Source: Microbacterium saccharophilum
GTDB lineage: Bacteria; Actinomycetota; Actinomycetes; Actinomycetales; Microbacteriaceae
Length of the DNA: 64,000 nucleotides
NCBI RefSeq assembly: GCF_007992455.1
Contig: NZ_BKAH01000003.1
Span: 186,001 to 250,000 of the forward strand
Reading direction: 5' to 3'
Within the stretch, counting starts at the first letter, position 1. Every line of letters begins with the position of its first letter. Shown here piece by piece: positions 51,358 to 59,947 of this stretch. The position numbers and the translations under genes are program-made. A model generated the notes under the pieces. It had not been told where the DNA came from. It did not search any database and was given only the letters and a program-made list of their open reading frames with translations.

Positions 51358-51374
51358 CGGCGGGCGGGCCGCCG
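51358..51374. terminator. Possible bidirectional terminator hairpin
   Basis: CGGCGG (51358-51363) and CCGCCG (51369-51374) form a 6-bp stem around GCGGG in the 37-base gap between two converging genes. It has no U-tract and is a weak call. Confidence 0.3.
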
Positions 51375-51379
51375 GGCGG

Positions 51380-52723
51380 TCAGTCCACGGCGGACAGGGC
51401 GAGCGTCCGACCGCGGCGGCGGATGGGATCCTGATGGCGCGCCGGGGTCACCGTGATGTCACTGCTGTCGTCGGACCACGTGCCCGCCCCGCGGCGGCCG
51501 CGGATCCGGCGCGCGGCGAGGATCGCGCGGACCAGCGGCGACCCGAGCGCCAGGGCGACAGCCCCCGCCACCGTACGATCCTCGGCGCCGAGCACGGCCT
51601 TCCGGTGCCACGCGGCGTGCAGTGCGCCGCCGCGCGGCGCCGGAACGTATCGCGCCGGCAGCTCCCCACGCCGCCGCTGCGTCACGAGCTCCCCCACCCG
51701 CGCCCACCACGTCGAGGCGGCCGGGTCGTGGAAGTAGTTGTCGTCGAGCCACGCGGCGTGCGGATGCCGGAACCGGCGCGCCACGACGTCGTCGGCGTCG
51801 CCGAAGAGGCCGCTGCCGACGAACACGGTGTTCAGGTGCGCCTTGCTCACCCCGAACGCGTCCAGCGCGATGACCGGCACGCCCATCGCGATCGCCTCGA
51901 CGGCGGCTGTCGAGCTCACCGTGACGAGGCCCTCCGCACGGGAGAGCGCGACGGACATCGGCTCGTGCGAGAAGACGAGGTTCTCCGGGCGGTCGCGGAG
52001 CAGCTCCTGGTACGCGGAGCGCTCGAGGTGGGTCTCCTGCTCGCCCCGCTCGGCGCGCGAGCGGAGCTTGACGACGACGCGGCGGGTGGGGTCGGCGAGC
52101 GCCGCACGCCGCAGGATGTCGGCGAGCGCCGCCCGGTCGGCCCGCTCGCGCGGAACGATCGCCTGCGCCGCGAACACGAGGTCGGTGCCGCGGCCGTCCG
52201 ACGGCGCGCTGCGGGTGTAGGGCAGCGTCGCCAGGCCCAGCTCGACGGACACTCCGAGGCGGCCGGTCAGTTCACGGAACGCGCGCAGCTCGCGGCGCGA
52301 ATGCACGACGAGGAGATCGACGTGGCGACGGTAGAGCGCCGCGCCGCGCTGGGCGGGGATGGACATGCCGGGCAGGCCGGAGACGGTGACGGGGCGGACC
52401 GGCAGGCGGTCCACCTGGCGCAGCACGAGCCGGACGAACGGGCCGCGGCCGGCCACGACGATCGCATCCGGGCGATCCGCCGCGAGCCACGGCGTCAGCG
52501 CGTCGTGATCGACCCGCGTCACGTCGGCCGCGCTCAGGCGGGTGCCGGCGAGCGCGGCCGCCTGCTGCTCTTCGCTCACGAGGAGGGGCGTCCGCACCAG
52601 GACGAGGTGCGGGTTGACATCCGGGATCGCGTCGATGAGCGCCGACGACCACTTCACGAACGAATCCGCGTCGGCGATCGCCACGACGCGCAGTCGCGGC
52701 CGGCGGTCCGCGGGGCCGCTCAT
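51380..52723 (-). CDS. DUF6716 putative glycosyltransferase
   Basis: A 447-residue protein matching the DUF6716 pattern: VVAIADADSFVKWSSALIDAIPD at the start, VTVSGLPGMSIPAQRGAALYRRHVDLLVVHSRRELRAF in the middle, SSTAAVEAIAMGVPVIALDAFGV and LDDNYFHDPA further on. The last parts resemble GT-B folds of the CDP-glycerol or polysialyl type. The ATG at 52723 overlaps the neB-family stop by four bases (ATGA), so it acts with NeuB. It probably transfers or polymerises the nonulosonate sugar, but this is inferred from context. Confidence 0.75.
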   Translation of the reverse strand: MSGPADRRPRLRVVAIADADSFVKWSSALIDAIPDVNPHLVLVRTPLLVSEEQQAAALAGTRLSAADVTRVDHDALTPWLAADRPDAIVVAGRGPFVRLVLRQVDRLPVRPVTVSGLPGMSIPAQRGAALYRRHVDLLVVHSRRELRAFRELTGRLGVSVELGLATLPYTRSAPSDGRGTDLVFAAQAIVPRERADRAALADILRRAALADPTRRVVVKLRSRAERGEQETHLERSAYQELLRDRPENLVFSHEPMSVALSRAEGLVTVSSTAAVEAIAMGVPVIALDAFGVSKAHLNTVFVGSGLFGDADDVVARRFRHPHAAWLDDNYFHDPAASTWWARVGELVTQRRRGELPARYVPAPRGGALHAAWHRKAVLGAEDRTVAGAVALALGSPLVRAILAARRIRGRRGAGTWSDDSSDITVTPARHQDPIRRRGRTLALSAVD

Positions 52724-53592
52724 GCCGGTATGCGGCGGAGCTTCGCCATCGGGGCGAACTCGCCGGGGTAGATGCGCTTGACCCCGTCGCCGAGGGCCGT
52801 CTCGATGACGCGGATGTCGCGGACGAGGTGCTCCAGGCCGCCCGGCTCGAGCGACGCGGCGTGATCGGACCCCCACATCGTGCGGTCCAGGGTGATGTGA
52901 CGCTCGACCGCGACGGCACCGAGCGCGACGGCGGCGAGGGAGATCTGCAGTCCGCGTTCGTGCCCCGAGTAGCCGACCGGGATGCCGGCGTAGCGGTCGC
53001 GGAGGGTCGCGATGACCTTCAGGTTCGCCTCCTCCGGCTCCATGGGGTACGTGGATGTGGCGTGCATGAGGATGACGCGATCGGTCCCGAGCACGCTGAG
53101 CGCACGGTCGATCTGCTCGATCGTCGACATGCCGGTGGACAGGAGGACGGGCTTGCCCGTCGCCCGCAGCGCCTCCAGGAGTGCCGTGTCGGTGAGGCTC
53201 GCCGACGCCACCTTGTGCGCGACGACGCCGAGGCTCTCCAGGAAGTCGACACTCGGCACATCCCACGGCGAGGCGAACCAGTCCAGCCCCGACAGTGTCG
53301 CGTAGTCGCCGATCTCGACGTACTCGTCCAGGCCGAACTCGATGCGGTGCCGGTACTGCAGGTAGGTCATGGTTCCCCACGGCGTCTCGCGCCGGGTGTC
53401 GCGCATGTGCTCCGGGGTGGCGATGTCGGGCGTGCGCTTCTGGAACTTGACGGCGTTCGCGCCGGCCCGTGCGGCGACGTCGATGAGCTGCTTGGCCAGT
53501 TCGACGTCGCCGTTGTGATTCAGGCCGATCTCCGCGATGACGTAGACGGGGTTGCCGCCGCCCAGGACGTGGGACCCGATGCTGACGGTCAT
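52720..53592 (-). CDS. neuB: NeuB-family nonulosonate synthase (N-acetylneuraminate synthase-like), no SAF domain
   Basis: A 290-residue TIM-barrel enzyme that condenses phosphoenolpyruvate with a hexosamine to make sialic acid or a relative. Motifs are AEIGLNHNGDVELAKQLID, AVKFQKRTP, SPWDVPSVDFL, STGMSTIEQIDRAL, TSTYPM and GYSGHERGLQISLAAVALGAVAVERHITLD. The protein ends right after this, so the C-terminal SAF (antifreeze-like) domain of usual NeuB (about 345 residues) is missing. The sugar (Neu, Leg or Pse type) cannot be told. The gene has its own 96-base upstream gap with a PHO-box-like repeat. Confidence 0.87.
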   Translation of the reverse strand: MTVSIGSHVLGGGNPVYVIAEIGLNHNGDVELAKQLIDVAARAGANAVKFQKRTPDIATPEHMRDTRRETPWGTMTYLQYRHRIEFGLDEYVEIGDYATLSGLDWFASPWDVPSVDFLESLGVVAHKVASASLTDTALLEALRATGKPVLLSTGMSTIEQIDRALSVLGTDRVILMHATSTYPMEPEEANLKVIATLRDRYAGIPVGYSGHERGLQISLAAVALGAVAVERHITLDRTMWGSDHAASLEPGGLEHLVRDIRVIETALGDGVKRIYPGEFAPMAKLRRIPA

Positions 53593-53636
53593 ATCCGTCC
53601 TCCTCTCGCCGGTGGCTTCGCCTCCAGACTGATCGC

Positions 53637-53658
53637 GCGTCGTGAACTGCCCGTGAAC
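53637..53658 (-). promoter_or_regulatory. PHO-box-like 11-base direct repeat upstream of neuB
   Basis: On the minus strand GTTCACGGGCA is followed at once by GTTCACGACGC, two direct units with identical GTTCACG heads spaced 11 bases. This spacing and sequence resemble the PhoP-binding PHO box of Streptomyces (repeated GTTCACC units). It lies about 45 bases before the neuB ATG, and CAGTCT (53631-53626) could be the -10. Phosphate control is a hypothesis. Confidence 0.4.
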
Positions 53659-53688
53659 CCGGGGTGGCGGGCGCGGGGCGTTCCCCTG

Positions 53689-54849
53689 TCAGGCGCGCAA
53701 CACGCGATCGGCGAGCTCCCGGACGGCGCCGTGGCCCCCCGCCCGGTCCAGCACGACGCGCGCGGCCGCGCGGACGGCGGGGTGGGCATCGGCGACGGCG
53801 ATGGGCCACCCGACGATCGCCATGACCCCGAGGTCGTTGACGTCGTTGCCGAGATACGCGATGCGCTCGCACGGGATGCCGCTGTCCGCGGCCCACCCCG
53901 CGAGCGCGGCCGCCTTGTCCTCGACGCCGTGCAGCACCGGAACGCCGAGCTTGTCGGCACGGGCCCGGACGACGGGGTGCACCTCGGTGGAGAGGATGAG
54001 CACGGGCACCCCGGCACGTCGCAGCAGGGCGACACCCATCCCGTCGGACCGGCTGACCCGCACGGCCTCCCCACCCTCTGCGTCGACCCAGGCGGAGTCA
54101 TCGGTGTGGACGCCGTCGAAGTCGGTGACGACGGCGTCCACCGGGATTCGGCCGCGCGGGGCGACGAGCGGGGCGAGCGTCGTCGCGACGGCGAGCTGCT
54201 CGGCATCGTCGATCTCGATCGCCGTCGCCTCGGGCACCTCGATGATCGCCGTGCGCCCGAAGAAGCGGTGGCCCGCGGCGCGGAAGCCGGCGGCGTCGAA
54301 GACGTAGAAACCACCCGTCTCGACGTGGTGAGGGGCACGGTCCTGCCGCCGCGGCCGATAGGCGGGGTCGTGGTTCACGCCCGTCGCCGCGCCGTCCTCA
54401 CCCCGCTCCCAGAGGAAGCCGTAGGTCGCGTAGGCCGAGAACGCGCTGTCGTAACCGCCGCCGCTCACCGCGTCGACGCCGCGGTCGATGCCCTCACTCG
54501 GGATGAAGGGGGACGTCGCCTGGAGGAAGACGACCGTGTGCGGGCGGATGCCGTCGCGCTCCAGGACGTCGAGTGCGTGCCGCACGGCCGTCTCCGACGA
54601 CGCCGTGTCACCGGCGAGCTCCGCGGGCCGGTGGACCACGCGCACCCCGGCGCCCTCCGCCACCGCCGCGATCTCCGGATCGTCGGTGGACACCACGACG
54701 AGGTCGACCCGCTCCGCCGCGTGCGCGGCGCCGATCGCGCGGACGACGAGGGGCACGCCCCCCACGCGGCGCAGGTTCTTTCGCGGGACGCCCTTCGACC
54801 CGCCGCGTGCGGGGATCACCGCGACCACGCCGACCTCGCCGCCTCTCAT
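53689..54849 (-). CDS. neuA: CMP-nonulosonate synthetase fused to a HAD-type phosphatase
   Basis: A 386-residue two-domain protein. Residues 1-235 are a cytidylyltransferase with VIPARGGSKGVPRKNLR, QATSPFIPSEGIDRG and ETGGFYVFDAAGFR, which makes CMP-sialic acid or a related CMP-sugar. Residues 237-386 are a KdsC-like HAD phosphatase with DFDGVHTDD (Asp243, Asp245), ILSTEVHPVV and GNDVNDLGV, likely removing the 9-phosphate from the NeuB product. The fusion joins two steps of one route. The ATG overlaps the stop of the polysialyltransferase-like gene (ATGA). Confidence 0.85.
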   Translation of the reverse strand: MRGGEVGVVAVIPARGGSKGVPRKNLRRVGGVPLVVRAIGAAHAAERVDLVVVSTDDPEIAAVAEGAGVRVVHRPAELAGDTASSETAVRHALDVLERDGIRPHTVVFLQATSPFIPSEGIDRGVDAVSGGGYDSAFSAYATYGFLWERGEDGAATGVNHDPAYRPRRQDRAPHHVETGGFYVFDAAGFRAAGHRFFGRTAIIEVPEATAIEIDDAEQLAVATTLAPLVAPRGRIPVDAVVTDFDGVHTDDSAWVDAEGGEAVRVSRSDGMGVALLRRAGVPVLILSTEVHPVVRARADKLGVPVLHGVEDKAAALAGWAADSGIPCERIAYLGNDVNDLGVMAIVGWPIAVADAHPAVRAAARVVLDRAGGHGAVRELADRVLRA

Positions 54850-56213
54850 CGACCCTCCAGCGCCTTCCAGGCGCGGGCCGCGCGCCGGAGCGCGCCGCGC
54901 GCTATGAGGCGCACCTGCTCGAAGCGCCCCGCGACGCCGCTGCGGGTGAGCAGGCGGGCGAGCGGTCCCGGGCGGCGTCCGCCCGGGAGGCGCAGCTGCG
55001 TGAGCCGCCGGGCGCCGACGTACCGGTCGCGCTCGTCCGGGTCGGCGCCGGCGAGGAAGGACGCGGCTCGCCCCCGTAGCTGCGCGGCGGTCTGCGGCTG
55101 CATGGTGTGGCCCACGGTGTCCAGGAGGTGCTGAAGTCGCGCGGGCGATGTGTAGGGAGAGCCCGGCCGCGTGAGCGCGTCGACGATCGTGACGGGGATG
55201 CGGTTGCCGTTCTCGTAGGGATGGAGTCGGCGCAGCAGCAGCTCGGTGCCGGCGGACGCGATGGGTGTCCCGAACAGGGCGCGGACCGTGGGCAGCGCCG
55301 TCGAGAACCCCGCGACGACGCCGACGGTGCGGAGGCGGGCCGCCACGATCTCCGCCGGCACCTCGCCGTCGTACGTGGCCACCTCGAGGCCGTGGGCGCG
55401 TGCGCGGCGCGCGACCGCGTCGGTGATCGCCGGCGGCGCGGACGGGTGCGGCTTGAAGACGATGCGGCGGGGCGACCACTCGAGCGCGCGGTCGACCATC
55501 TCCGCCTGCAGCGCCTGCTCCTCGTCGGCCGAGACCAGGCCGAGGTGGGCGAGGTACTGGCCGAGGATCAGGACGGTGGGGGCGGCGGATGCGGCCAGGT
55601 CGTCGAGGCCGGGATCCTCTGCCGCCCCCGCGACCTCCTCCACGATCGAGCGGAACCGGTCGACGGGCACCGGCAGCCGGGGAGCGCCCGTCTCCGCGAA
55701 CAGGAGCGGCTCCACGCCGGGCACGACGTCGGCGTAGGCGACCCCGAGCACGCGGTCGGCGAAGGCCGCCGGCATCCGGTCGCGGATGGGCGAGTACGTC
55801 ATGAGGCCGTCGCCGACGATCGTGATCGGCGCACCCGGGAAGACGGCGGCGAGCGTCCGGGAGGGCGGCACCTGCGGGCTCTGCAGGAAGAGCTCGAGGG
55901 ACGAGCCGTCGTCGATGCCCCACGCGCGGCGGAGCAGCCGCTCGAGCATAGGCAGGTCGTCGGCCGCGGGCTGCCACTGCACCGGCGGGGTCGGCGCGAC
56001 GAGCGCGTTGAGCGACTCGACGCGGTCGAAGCGGCGGAGGACCCCCTGCAGCTGCCGCGACTCCGCGATCCCCGTGGTCGTCTCGGGCACGATCGCCGCG
56101 TTGACGGCGAGCAGGATGCGATCGCCGGACGGTTCGGGGAAGAGACCGGCATCCATCGCGGCGGCTGCCGTCATGGCCCCGTACGCGGAGTTGAGGACGA
56201 AGACCTGGGTCAT
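54846..56213 (-). CDS. Polysialyltransferase-family glycosyltransferase (POLYST)
   Basis: A 455-residue enzyme starting TQVFVLNSAYGAMTAAAAMDAGLFPE, with ILLAVNAAIVPETTTGI, GQYLAHLGLVSADEEQALQ, RRIVFKPHPSAPP and VVAGFSTALPTVRALFGTPIASAG. The RxxFKPHP and GFST elements match the donor-binding region of alpha-2,8-polysialyltransferase-like GT-B enzymes. It should polymerise or extend a nonulosonate chain from the CMP-sugar made by its neighbour. It is cytoplasmic or membrane-associated with no signal peptide. Confidence 0.82.
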   Translation of the reverse strand: MTQVFVLNSAYGAMTAAAAMDAGLFPEPSGDRILLAVNAAIVPETTTGIAESRQLQGVLRRFDRVESLNALVAPTPPVQWQPAADDLPMLERLLRRAWGIDDGSSLELFLQSPQVPPSRTLAAVFPGAPITIVGDGLMTYSPIRDRMPAAFADRVLGVAYADVVPGVEPLLFAETGAPRLPVPVDRFRSIVEEVAGAAEDPGLDDLAASAAPTVLILGQYLAHLGLVSADEEQALQAEMVDRALEWSPRRIVFKPHPSAPPAITDAVARRARAHGLEVATYDGEVPAEIVAARLRTVGVVAGFSTALPTVRALFGTPIASAGTELLLRRLHPYENGNRIPVTIVDALTRPGSPYTSPARLQHLLDTVGHTMQPQTAAQLRGRAASFLAGADPDERDRYVGARRLTQLRLPGGRRPGPLARLLTRSGVAGRFEQVRLIARGALRRAARAWKALEGR

Positions 56214-57187
56214 GCGCGGCGCACCTCGCGGACGCTGCGGGCGAGCAGCCTGCGCCGGCGGTCGGACATGCCGGCGAGGGCATGATCCAGGATGTCGGCG
56301 GGCACGGGGCGCAGCAGGTCGCGGATGCCGTCGCGGAGCTGGGCGCGGGTGCCCGGCGCCATGGCACGCGAGCGGGAGAGGTGGTGCGCGCAGACGGCCA
56401 GTGTCGTCGCCACGATCTTCGGGAGGAAGCGGGCTGCCTCCCGGTCCGCTTCGACGGCGCCCAGCGCCTCCGAGAACGCCGGGATGAAGTCCAGCTGCCG
56501 CCGGTCGAGCACCTGCGTCAGCGAGCCGGGGAGTCCGCGCCGGTACAGCAGCGCGGGCGCGTCGACGACCGCGAACGACGCCGCGCCGAGATGCAGCCCC
56601 CAGATCCACGGTCGGTCCTCGGCCGTGAAGAGCCCCTCCGAGAAGGTGGCCAGTCCGGCGTCATGCACCCGCCGATGGAACATGCCAGCCCACGCATACG
56701 GGTAGTCGACCATCGTCGTCTCGTCCGGGGGAAGGATGGCGTCGCGGGGGGAGACGCTCGTGCCGCGCCACGCGAACGGTGCGCGGACGAGCTGCCGCCG
56801 TCCCTCGGTGACGGTCACGTGGTCGGTGCGGACGAAATCGCATGCGAGCTCGCGCATCGCGGCCGTGAGGCTCTGCAGTCGCAGCGGCTGCATCCAGTCG
56901 TCGCCGTCGACGAAGCAGAAGAACTCGCCCTCGACGCGCTGCAGGCCCTGGTTCCGCGCCGACGCCAAGCCGACCGGGGTCGCGTTGCGCAGCACCTCGA
57001 CGTGCTCCAGTCGCTCCCCGAAGTGCCGCATCTGCGCGCCGGTGTCGTCGCTCGAGCCGTCGTCGATCGCGACGACCTTGAGGAGCGCAGGGTCGTCGAA
57101 CTGACGGGAGAGGGTCGTGAGGGTCGTCCCGATGTGGGCACCCGCATCCTTCGCCGGCAGGATGACGGTCACGAGGGGCTTGGGCAC
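56210..57187 (-). CDS. Family 2 glycosyltransferase
   Basis: A 325-residue GT-A enzyme starting PLVTVILPAKDAGAHIGTTLTTLSRQ, with VVAIDDGSSDDTGAQ (first Asp site), GLASARNQGLQRV and FVDGDDWMQP (the DxD-like metal site). It probably adds the first or a linking sugar of the glycan. The start is a GTG at 57187 with a weak ribosome site. It is first in the operon GT2-POLYST-NeuA/HAD, overlapping the next gene by four bases. A hairpin region separates it from the peptide ABC operon. Confidence 0.9.
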   Translation of the reverse strand: MPKPLVTVILPAKDAGAHIGTTLTTLSRQFDDPALLKVVAIDDGSSDDTGAQMRHFGERLEHVEVLRNATPVGLASARNQGLQRVEGEFFCFVDGDDWMQPLRLQSLTAAMRELACDFVRTDHVTVTEGRRQLVRAPFAWRGTSVSPRDAILPPDETTMVDYPYAWAGMFHRRVHDAGLATFSEGLFTAEDRPWIWGLHLGAASFAVVDAPALLYRRGLPGSLTQVLDRRQLDFIPAFSEALGAVEADREAARFLPKIVATTLAVCAHHLSRSRAMAPGTRAQLRDGIRDLLRPVPADILDHALAGMSDRRRRLLARSVREVRRA

Positions 57188-57241
57188 CCGCCGATGCTCG
57201 CAAGCCGGGATGACGCCGAGGTGGCGCGCCGATGAACGCGT

Positions 57242-57291
57242 GGCGCGCGCCGGCGGGCGCGCGCCGCGCTCGTCCGGTCAGAGGGACCGGA
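57242..57291 (-). terminator. Two hairpins after the ABC transporter operon
   Basis: Right after the ATPase stop codon, TCCGGTC/GACCGGA (57273-57291) makes a 7-bp stem, and GGCGCGCGCC repeated around GGCG (57242-57265) makes a 10-bp stem. One or both probably end the transporter transcript before the glycan operon. Confidence 0.5.
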
Positions 57292-57294
57292 GCG

Positions 57295-58947
57295 TCATCC
57301 CTCCCGTGCGGCCGCGCGGCGCGCGGCCTGCTCGACGGGATCGGGCACCGGCAGCGAGGCGATGAGCCGCTTCGTGTAATCGTCCTGCGGGTCGCCGAGC
57401 ACCTGGGCCGTCGGACCCTCCTCCGCGATGCGGCCGCGGTGCAGCACGACGACGCGGTGCGCCAGCAGGTCGACGACGGCGAGGTCGTGCGTGATGAACA
57501 GCGTGGCGAACCCGAACCGCTCCTGCAGCTCGCCGAACAGATCGAGGACGCGCGCCTGGACCGAGACGTCGAGGGCGCTCGTCGGCTCGTCGGCGATGAG
57601 CAGCTTCGGGTCGAGCGCGAGCGCCCGGGCGAGGGACGCACGCTGACGCTGGCCGCCGGACAGCTCGTGCGGGAATCGGTCCCCGAACGCCTTGGGCAGC
57701 TGGACGGCCTCGAGAAGCTCGTCGACCTTGTCGCGGGCATCGGACGCGCGGCGCGCAGAGCCATGCACGACGAGCGGCTCGGCGACGCACTCCGCAACGG
57801 TGAGCAGCGGGTTGAAGCTCGTCGCCGGATCCTGGAAGACGAACCCGAGATCCTTGCGGAGCTTGCGGAACTCGCGCTCCTTGATGCCGTTCATCTCCGC
57901 GCCGAGCACGCGCAGCGAGCCCCCCGACACCGGCGCGAGCCCGGCGATCGCGCGGCCGATCGTGGTCTTGCCCGAACCGCTCTCGCCGACGAGGCCCAGC
58001 ACCTCCCCGGGTCCGATCCGGAAGTTCACCCCGTCGACGGCGCGGAACGCGGGGGTGCCGAGACGCCCCGGATACTCGATGATGAGGCCCTCGGCCTGCA
58101 CGACGGCCTCGCCGGCCACGCCGGCGGGCGGCGTCCGGTCGACGATCTCCAGGCGCGGCACGGCGGCCAGCAGCCGCTGGGTGTACTCGTGCTGCGGCGC
58201 GGCGAAGAGCTCCCGGGCGGGGGCGCTCTCGACGATCTCGCCGTTGAGCATCACGGCGACCCGGTCGGCGAGGTCGGCGACGACACCCATGTTGTGGGTG
58301 ATGAGGACGATGGCCGTCCCGAAGTCGTCGCGGAGGCGGCGCAGCAGCTCGAGGATCTCCGCCTGCACCGTGACGTCGAGCGCGGTGGTCGGCTCGTCGG
58401 CGAGGATCACGGCCGGTTCGAGCGCCAGCGCCATCGCGATGACGATGCGCTGCTTCTGGCCGCCGGAGAACTGGTGCGGATAGTGGCCCACGCGATGTTC
58501 GGGATCCGGGATGCCGACGAGTCGCAGCATCTCGATGGCCCGGGCACGGGCCGCCTTCTTCGAGATCTTCTGGTGCGCGCGCAGTCCCTCCGCAAGCTGC
58601 CAGCCCACCGTGAAGACGGGGTTCAGCGCCGTGGACGGCTCCTGGAAGATCATCGCCGCCTTGGTGCCGCGCACCTGACGCAGCTGCTCCCGGCCCATGC
58701 TGACGACGTCGACGCCGTCGAGGATGACGGCGCCGCTCGCGGTCGCGGTCTCGGGCAGGAGCCCGAGGATCGAGCGCGCCGTCACGGTCTTGCCGCTGCC
58801 GGACTCGCCGACGATCGCGAGCACCTCACCGCGGCGCACCTCGAGCGACACGTCGCGAACGGCGAAGACGTCGCCGCCGTCGGTGGCGAACGTCACATCG
58901 AGGTCGCGGATCTCCACGACGCGGTCCGACGGATCTGCGATGGTCAT
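57295..58947 (-). CDS. Peptide-type ABC transporter, fused double ATP-binding protein
   Basis: A 550-residue fusion of two ABC ATPases equivalent to DppD and DppF. First half: Walker A GESGSGKT (47-54), FSGGQKQRIVIAMALALEP, ILADEPTTALD. Second half: GESGSGKTTIG near residue 320, LSGGQRQRASLARALALDPKLL, IADEPTSALD. Each half ends with an oligopeptide-type domain (QHEYTQRLLAAVP; QDDYTKRLIASLP). The ATG at 58947 overlaps the permease stop by one base (TGATG). It powers uptake by the two permeases upstream. Confidence 0.93.
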   Translation of the reverse strand: MTIADPSDRVVEIRDLDVTFATDGGDVFAVRDVSLEVRRGEVLAIVGESGSGKTVTARSILGLLPETATASGAVILDGVDVVSMGREQLRQVRGTKAAMIFQEPSTALNPVFTVGWQLAEGLRAHQKISKKAARARAIEMLRLVGIPDPEHRVGHYPHQFSGGQKQRIVIAMALALEPAVILADEPTTALDVTVQAEILELLRRLRDDFGTAIVLITHNMGVVADLADRVAVMLNGEIVESAPARELFAAPQHEYTQRLLAAVPRLEIVDRTPPAGVAGEAVVQAEGLIIEYPGRLGTPAFRAVDGVNFRIGPGEVLGLVGESGSGKTTIGRAIAGLAPVSGGSLRVLGAEMNGIKEREFRKLRKDLGFVFQDPATSFNPLLTVAECVAEPLVVHGSARRASDARDKVDELLEAVQLPKAFGDRFPHELSGGQRQRASLARALALDPKLLIADEPTSALDVSVQARVLDLFGELQERFGFATLFITHDLAVVDLLAHRVVVLHRGRIAEEGPTAQVLGDPQDDYTKRLIASLPVPDPVEQAARRAAAREG

Positions 58948-59945
58948 CACTGCACCTCCCCGAGCTCTTCGCGGGCCGTGGGCACGGTGGCCGCGACGGC
59001 GTCGCCCGGGGTCCGGCTCTTGCCGGCACGCCGACGCGCGCGCAGGCGCGGATCGGCGAGGTCGTTGAGGCTCTCGCCGATGAGCGTGACCCCGAGCACC
59101 GTGAAGACGATCGCGAGGCCCGGGGGGATGGAGGTCCACCAGATGCCGGCCGCGACGTCGCTGATCGAGCGGTTGAGGTCGAAGCCCCACTCGGCCGCCT
59201 TCGTCGGCTCGATGCCGAAGCCGAGGAAGCCGAGGGCGGCGAGCGTCGAGATGGCCTCGGACGCGTTCAGCGTCACGACGAGCGGCAGCGTCCGTGTCGC
59301 GTTGCGGAGCACGTGACGGAACATGATGCGGCCGGTCGAGGCGCCGATGACCTTCGCCGATTCGACGAACGCCTCGGACTTCACCCGCACGACCTCCGCA
59401 CGGACGACGCGGAAGTACTGCGGGATGAACACGACGGTGATCGACACCGCCGCCGCCATGACGCCGGACCACAGATCGGACTGGCCGCCGCTGATGGCGA
59501 TCGCGACGACGATCGCGAGCAGCAGGGTCGGGAAGGCGTAGATCGCGTCGGCGATCACGACGAGCACGCGGTCGACCCAGCCGCCGAGATAGCCGGAGAC
59601 GAGCCCGAGGAGGATGCCGATGAAGACCGAGAGGAGCACGGCGATCACGACGACGAGCAGCGCCGTCTGCGAGCCCCAGACCACGCGGGAGAACACGTCG
59701 AACCCGCCGACGGTCGTGCCCAGCAGATGGTCGGCGCTCGGCGGCTGCTGAGCGCCGAAGTTCACGCCGTCCGCGCCGCGCAGCTGGCTGTAGCTGTACG
59801 GGGCGATCCACGGCGCCAGGGCGGCGCAGAGGAGGAAGACGAGGGTCATGATGAGACCCGCGACGAGCATGCCGCGCTGGAGTCCGACGCTCTGCCGGAG
59901 CTGGTGGACGACCGGCAGGCGATCGAGGAGCGTGCGCTCGGCCAT
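58947..59945 (-). CDS. Peptide-type ABC transporter permease (DppC-like)
   Basis: A 332-residue permease with about six helices and an N-terminal OppC-type segment (LRQSVGLQRGMLVAGLIMTLVFLLC). The EAA coupling loop reads ESAKVIGASTGRIMFRHVLRNATRTLPLV. It begins two bases after the DppB-like gene. The partner permease differs in sequence, as usual for these importers. Confidence 0.92.
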   Translation of the reverse strand: MAERTLLDRLPVVHQLRQSVGLQRGMLVAGLIMTLVFLLCAALAPWIAPYSYSQLRGADGVNFGAQQPPSADHLLGTTVGGFDVFSRVVWGSQTALLVVVIAVLLSVFIGILLGLVSGYLGGWVDRVLVVIADAIYAFPTLLLAIVVAIAISGGQSDLWSGVMAAAVSITVVFIPQYFRVVRAEVVRVKSEAFVESAKVIGASTGRIMFRHVLRNATRTLPLVVTLNASEAISTLAALGFLGFGIEPTKAAEWGFDLNRSISDVAAGIWWTSIPPGLAIVFTVLGVTLIGESLNDLADPRLRARRRAGKSRTPGDAVAATVPTAREELGEVQ

Positions 59946-59947
59946 CG

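Noticed and set aside
51380-57187. Complete sialic acid pathway
   Set aside because: No UDP-GlcNAc 2-epimerase or exporter was found in the window, so only part of the pathway is claimed.
57242-57265. GGCGCGCGCC pair as a recombination or attachment site
   Set aside because: It is a simple GC-rich hairpin between operons, better explained as part of a terminator.
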